Positions 60,375 to 64,000 of a stretch of 64,000 bases of DNA are shown piece by piece (position 1 is the first letter of the stretch; each line of letters opens with the position of its first letter). Below the pieces are notes generated by a model, which ran no database searches, had not been told where the DNA came from, and was given only the letters and a program-made list of their open reading frames with translations. Both the position numbers and the translations under genes were made by a program. This DNA is from Halovivax ruber XH-70 (lineage in GTDB: Archaea; Halobacteriota; Halobacteria; Halobacteriales; Natrialbaceae), in contig NC_019964.1 in NCBI RefSeq assembly GCF_000328525.1, forward strand, positions 2,046,001 to 2,110,000, in the 5' to 3' direction.

Positions 60375-61189
60375 GCGTCCCCCAGCGGGTGGGTTTCGAG
60401 GAACGAACGCACCCGCTCGGTCACCGCGTCGGCTTCCTCGATGAAGAAGAGGTGGTGGGCGCTCTCGAACCGTTCCAGGGTGACGTTCGGGAGCCCCTCG
60501 GCCAGCAGCGTCGCGTTCTCGAACGGGAGCACGCGATCCGCCGTCCCGTGGGCGACGAGTGCCGGCAGGTCGATGGACGAGAGTTCGTCGCTCGCGTCGA
60601 ACTGCAGGACGCCGACAGCCTGTGCCTCACGAGCCGCGTCGCTGGCGTCGCTCTCCAGGCGCCAGTCCACGATCCGTTCGACGAGTTCCGGATGCTCCGC
60701 GTAGAACGTCTCCGAGACGGCCGGTCGCATCCGGTGTGTGATCGTCTCGCGCTCGTCGGCGCCCTCGGGTACGTCGAACATGACCTGCTGGGTCTCCTCG
60801 GGAACGGGGATGGCGTCGGGACCGCCGGGAGACGTACAGAGCAGTGAAAGTGTCGCCGCCCGGTCGAAATCTGTCGCGTATCGCAGGGCGATCATCCCAC
60901 CCATGCTCGCGCCGACGACGTGGGCACGGTCGATCGACTCGGCATCGAGGACGGCCTCGACGTCGCCCGCCATCTCGGCGATCGTATACGGCCCCGATGG
61001 CGCATCGGAGTCGCCCGCACCCCGGTTGTCGATCCGGACCGTCCGGTACTCGTCGGAGAGCCCCTCCCGTTGCCAGCGCCACATCCAGCGACCGTAGCCG
61101 AGTCCGGCGAGGAAGACGACCGGGTCGCCATCTTCCGGCCCCGCGATGTCGTAGGCCAGCTCGACCCCGTCGTGTTTCGTGGTCTGCAT
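60371..61189 (-). CDS. Alpha/beta hydrolase
   Basis: The 272-residue alpha/beta hydrolase has an oxyanion loop (VVFLAGLGYGRWMW), the nucleophile elbow VGASMGGMIAL (Ser), Asp in LVAHGTADRVLPFEN and His in FESAHHLFFIEE. It resembles 3-oxoadipate enol-lactonases and related esterases. It is the first gene of the pair with the acyl-CoA synthetase, suggesting hydrolysis of an ester or lactone whose acid is then activated to CoA. The ATG at 61187-61189 fits the fold start. Confidence 0.88.
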   Translation of the reverse strand: MQTTKHDGVELAYDIAGPEDGDPVVFLAGLGYGRWMWRWQREGLSDEYRTVRIDNRGAGDSDAPSGPYTIAEMAGDVEAVLDAESIDRAHVVGASMGGMIALRYATDFDRAATLSLLCTSPGGPDAIPVPEETQQVMFDVPEGADERETITHRMRPAVSETFYAEHPELVERIVDWRLESDASDAAREAQAVGVLQFDASDELSSIDLPALVAHGTADRVLPFENATLLAEGLPNVTLERFESAHHLFFIEEADAVTERVRSFLETHPLGDA

Positions 61190-61276
61190 GTCTCTTCGTA
61201 CACACCGTTCGGAAAAGTACCTCGTCGTTCGAATATCAACCCGCGGCTACAGGCCGGTCGGGTCGAAAGGGAACGT

Positions 61277-61672
61277 ATGCCCGTAGCCAGCCCTGGCGAC
61301 AGCGCTTCGGCCAGTCGGACCGTCACCCAGGACCGAATCCGTGACTTCGCAGCCATCACCGGCGACCAGAATCCGCTCCACACGGACCCCGACTACGCGA
61401 GCGACGGCTTCTTCGGCGAACCGATCGCTCACGGGATGCTCGCCGCCGGCGTCGTCTCCAGCGCACTCGCGTCGCTCCCCGGCGACATCGTCTACGTCTC
61501 ACAGGATCTCGGCTTCGAGGCGCCCGTCTACCCCGGCGACACGGTGACGGCGACGGCCGACGTGCTGGAACCGATCGAGGGCGACCGCCTGCGCGTCGAA
61601 ACCACCGCAGAAACCGAGGACGGCGTCGTCGTCACCGGCGAAGCCGTCGTCCTCTCGCTCGAACACGAGTGA
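61277..61672 (+). CDS. MaoC-like (R)-enoyl-CoA hydratase
   Basis: The 131-residue hot-dog-fold protein has the hydratase-2 motif FAAITGDQNPLHTDPDYASD, with catalytic Asp and His, and GEPIAHGMLAAGVVSSAL following. It hydrates trans-enoyl-CoA and fits the acyl-CoA theme of the neighbouring genes. The ATG at 61277 is used; the longer open frame is antisense to the hydrolase gene. It is divergent from the hydrolase and convergent with truB. Confidence 0.9.
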   Translation: MPVASPGDSASASRTVTQDRIRDFAAITGDQNPLHTDPDYASDGFFGEPIAHGMLAAGVVSSALASLPGDIVYVSQDLGFEAPVYPGDTVTATADVLEPIEGDRLRVETTAETEDGVVVTGEAVVLSLEHE

Positions 61673-61699
61673 CGGTCGCTTCGTCGACGAGACTACCGA

Positions 61700-62629
61700 T
61701 CACACCAGCACGCGCTCGAGTTCGACGACCGTTCCAGACTCGGCATCCGGGTCGCCGATCAGATTACCCAGACAGACCGCCGATCCGTTCGGCGTGTAGC
61801 AGGCGACGAGTGGCGCGTCAGTTCGCGAATCGCCGTCCGCCCCATCGCGCCCGGAGTCCACGTCGAGGACCCCCGGCGCGTAGACCGGTGCACCGTTGGC
61901 GACCTCCGCCGCCGCGTTCTCCGCGATCGTCACCGCCGGCAGGTCCGACAGGATGCGTTCTGCGGGATCCACCATCGACCGGAGCGGGTCCGGCTCGTCG
62001 TCCTCGATCCAGAAGGCGAGCGCGTCGATCAGATCGGTCGCGCTGACGAGATCGCGGTCGTCGAACGGGTCGGTCGCCGTCCGCCGCAGATCGCCCATGT
62101 GCGCGCCCGTTCCGAGTGCGAGGCCCAGGTCGTGACAGAGTTTCCTGACGTAGGTTCCGCTCTCACAGCGAATTCGCAGGAGGACCCGACGGTCCTCGAT
62201 CTCCAGCGCGTCTATGTCGTAGATCTCCCGGACGCGAAGACGGCGCGACACCGCGCTCTTTCGAGGCGGTTTCTGGTAGATCGGCCCCTCGAATTCGGCG
62301 AGCGTCGACTCGACGTCGGTTGGAACCGGCCCGTGACACTCGAGAACGGCGACGTACTCCTTGGCCCCTTCGAGAAACACCTGGGCGAGCCGGGTCGCGT
62401 CGCCGAGCATCACAGGGAGACAGCCGGTTACCTTGGGATCCAGCGTCCCGGCGTGGGCCGCTCGTCCGATCGGGTCGTGACCGGCCTCGGCGAGGCGGTC
62501 GTCGACGGCGTCTCTGATCCAGGCGCTCACCTGGTGCGACGAGGGACCAGGCGGCTTGTCGAGGTTGACGACGCCGAAGCTCAACAGGGACGCGATCGAC
62601 CGGTCGTCGGGTGGGTCACGGAGTGACAT
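61700..62629 (-). CDS. truB: tRNA/rRNA pseudouridine synthase TruB/Cbf5
   Basis: The 309-residue protein has the TruB family catalytic motif RAAHAGTLDPKVTGCLPVML, with the nucleophile Asp. The conserved YQKPPRKSAVSRRLRVR and SGTYVRKLCHDLGLALG segments follow, with a C-terminal PUA-type domain (DLPAVTIAENAAAEVANGAP). In archaea it is the catalytic subunit of box H/ACA RNPs and also makes pseudouridine 55 in tRNA. It ends the conserved DUF106-cmk-truB gene group; cmk lies 11 bp upstream. Confidence 0.95.
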   Translation of the reverse strand: MSLRDPPDDRSIASLLSFGVVNLDKPPGPSSHQVSAWIRDAVDDRLAEAGHDPIGRAAHAGTLDPKVTGCLPVMLGDATRLAQVFLEGAKEYVAVLECHGPVPTDVESTLAEFEGPIYQKPPRKSAVSRRLRVREIYDIDALEIEDRRVLLRIRCESGTYVRKLCHDLGLALGTGAHMGDLRRTATDPFDDRDLVSATDLIDALAFWIEDDEPDPLRSMVDPAERILSDLPAVTIAENAAAEVANGAPVYAPGVLDVDSGRDGADGDSRTDAPLVACYTPNGSAVCLGNLIGDPDAESGTVVELERVLV

Positions 62630-62640
62630 GGGTGAGGCAG

Positions 62641-63216
62641 TCAGAAGTCGACGTCGAGGTCGACGGGAGCCAGGCCCTCGTCACCGTCGGCGTCGTACTC
62701 CTCGACGGCGGTGGTGAGCATATCGAGCACCGCCTCGGGGGTCCAGCGGGCCGTGTTGACCGAGAGGTCGTAGATCTTCAGATCCTCGATGTCGATCCCG
62801 TAGTACTCCTCGTAGCGCTGGGCCTCGCTGGCCTCGCGGGCCCGCGTCTCCTCCGTTGCAGCCACCGGATCCTTCTCTTCGCGCTCGGCGATGCGCTCAC
62901 CACGGACCGGGGCTGGTGCGTCGAGCCAGAACTTGAAGTCGGCGTGTTCAGCGGCGAGCCAGCCGGCGAGTCGAGATTCGAGGACGAGGTCGTCGCGTTC
63001 GACGGCGACCTCGCGGAGACGCCGGTCGAGGTCGCGATCGATCGAGTCGTTCTCTTCGGCGAGTTTGTTGAACTCGAGTGGCGTGTAGCCTCGTTCGTCG
63101 GCGAGTTCACGGAAGATGTCTCCGCCGCTTACGTGTTCGAGGTCGAAGTGTTCGGCGAGCAAGGCCGCCGTCGTACTCTTTCCGCTCCCGGGTGGGCCGG
63201 AGACGGTCAGTAACAT
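62641..63216 (-). CDS. cmk: Cytidylate kinase, archaeal type
   Basis: The 191-residue protein has a P-loop at the N-terminus ([20 protein letters not shown]) and [20 protein letters not shown], the archaeal CMP-kinase NMP-binding segment. The LID-like region [20 protein letters not shown] and the C-terminal [19 protein letters not shown] follow. It phosphorylates CMP/dCMP. The ATG at 63214-63216 is chosen because it starts the P-loop strand; the upstream frame has no homology-like features. It precedes truB by 11 bp. Confidence 0.95.
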   Translation of the reverse strand: MLLTVSGPPGSGKSTTAALLAEHFDLEHVSGGDIFRELADERGYTPLEFNKLAEENDSIDRDLDRRLREVAVERDDLVLESRLAGWLAAEHADFKFWLDAPAPVRGERIAEREEKDPVAATEETRAREASEAQRYEEYYGIDIEDLKIYDLSVNTARWTPEAVLDMLTTAVEEYDADGDEGLAPVDLDVDF

Positions 63217-63488
63217 ACCCGATGTGCGCGGGGGGACCTGAAAGGGGTTTTGAATCGCCGTTCGTCCCGCGTACGGCGGTAGCGGTGGAACACCGCTCAC
63301 CACCCACCCAGTAGCTCATACACAAACAAAATCTCACACACACACCATCAACCGTGGATCACGAACGTGGAGTGAGACGGTGGGCCGACGCTCGGTTCAC
63401 GCTCCGGTGATCGAGAGTCGGTGGCAACGGACAGATGAACGTCGTTCGGTGTAGAACAGATCGAAGAAGGAAGTCTGACCAGCGAACT

Positions 63489-64000
63489 TCAGTCCGTGGT
63501 GGGACTCATGTTGATGTCGAGGGCCTTGCGGATGACCTGCGAGAAGCCCATCGAACACAGGAAGTACCAGATAATCCAGGCCGGCATCGGACCGAGCGCG
63601 CCGTCACGTAACGACGTCTCGCCGATCATCGGGAGGATCATCCGGGCTTCCATGCCACTGACCGCCTGCGGTGCGGACGGAGAGACACGGAGCTTCCAGT
63701 ACATCCAGAGGAACAGCGGGATGATAAAGAGCATCGACCAGACCATCATCCGGCCCTGCTCTTTGAACATACCGAGGTTCTCGCCCATCGACTCCATCTG
63801 CTCTTTCTGGACGCGGTCGACCTCGTTCTGGAGGCGTTCGATCTCGGCCTCGTTGGCGTCGCGTTCTTTCGCCTCCTTGAGCGCCTTCTGGGCCTCCTTC
63901 GTCCGCTCGCTGACGGCCTGCATGCGCTTCTGGTACTTCCCCATCCGTTCGGGGTCCATGACGTTCGACTGGACGAGGGCCGAGGCCAGCCCGGTCAGCA
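63489..64000 (-). CDS. DUF106/EMC3-like membrane insertase-type protein (5' end outside window)
   Basis: At least 169 residues are seen; the frame stays open to the window edge (ending in LASALVQSNVMDPERMGKYQ), so the N-terminal TM helix lies outside. The visible part has a cytosolic Glu/Lys-rich coiled coil (RDANEAEIERLQNEVDRVQK) and two TM regions (MMVWSMLFIIPLFLWMYWKL and IIWYFLCSMGFSQV). DUF106 proteins are archaeal relatives of the Oxa1/EMC3 insertases. The gene order with cmk and truB is typical for haloarchaea. A short CA tract (63334-63345) precedes cmk. Confidence 0.9.
   Translation of the reverse strand, partial: LTGLASALVQSNVMDPERMGKYQKRMQAVSERTKEAQKALKEAKERDANEAEIERLQNEVDRVQKEQMESMGENLGMFKEQGRMMVWSMLFIIPLFLWMYWKLRVSPSAPQAVSGMEARMILPMIGETSLRDGALGPMPAWIIWYFLCSMGFSQVIRKALDINMSPTTD

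Overview
The window is a chromosomal stretch of a haloarchaeon (class Halobacteria). The DNA is GC-rich, the proteins are strongly acidic, and the housekeeping set is archaeal: Cdc48-type AAA ATPase, transcription factor S, the tRNA-Ile2 agmatidine synthetase TiaS, archaeal TruB/Cbf5, type-2 cytidylate kinase and a Dna2-like nuclease-helicase. Secreted proteins carry Tat signals with lipoboxes, several genes have TATA boxes placed for leaderless transcripts, and regulators are of haloarchaeal types (PhiH1-like, HTH-10/Bat-like, TetR).

Layout. 1-8.1 kb: housekeeping genes (Dna2, TFS, an RHH/zinc-ribbon pair, a KaiC/RecA-like ATPase, a beta-RFAP-synthase-like GHMP protein, an RNase H-fold protein). 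8.2-12.1 kb: an RND/MMPL exporter divergent from a TetR regulator, with two copies of an 18-bp near-palindrome that is probably the TetR operator. 13.3-15.6 kb: cdc48. 15.8-24 kb: an EamA permease and a five-gene peptide/nickel-type ABC operon whose last ATPase carries a membrane-spanning insertion. 24.1-31.9 kb: RNase H-like protein, PAP2 phosphatase, NCS2 purine permease, glutaredoxin, regulators, tiaS.

32.3-50.8 kb is an integrated virus of about 18.5 kb. It lies between a 13-bp core at 32338 and the same core in the 3' end of tRNA-Pro(GGG) at 50820. Its gene order resembles SNJ2/HRPV-3-type pleolipoviruses: a tyrosine integrase with tiny co-transcribed genes next to attL; a divergent winged-helix repressor; a rightward virion operon (four-TM VP3-like protein, Tat-exported spike, membrane proteins, P-loop ATPase); and a leftward early operon from the tRNA side (small zinc proteins, PD-(D/E)XK-like protein, MazG-like protein, Dam-type methylase, candidate replication protein). 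Unusual cargo includes a type IV pilin, a PGF-CTERM protein, a spike containing a seven-repeat PQQ-like beta-propeller, and an AT-rich island (about 42.7-45.8 kb) with a DUF6414-like gene and two uncharacterised membrane proteins, sited where the two operons converge.

50.9-61.7 kb: a branched-chain-amino-acid-type (Liv) ABC operon with a KAS III-like enzyme at its distal end, a HTH-10 regulator, an acyl-CoA synthetase, an alpha/beta hydrolase and a MaoC-like hydratase. Together they suggest uptake and CoA-dependent catabolism of an organic acid. 61.7-64 kb: the conserved truB-cmk-DUF106 cluster, cut by the window end.
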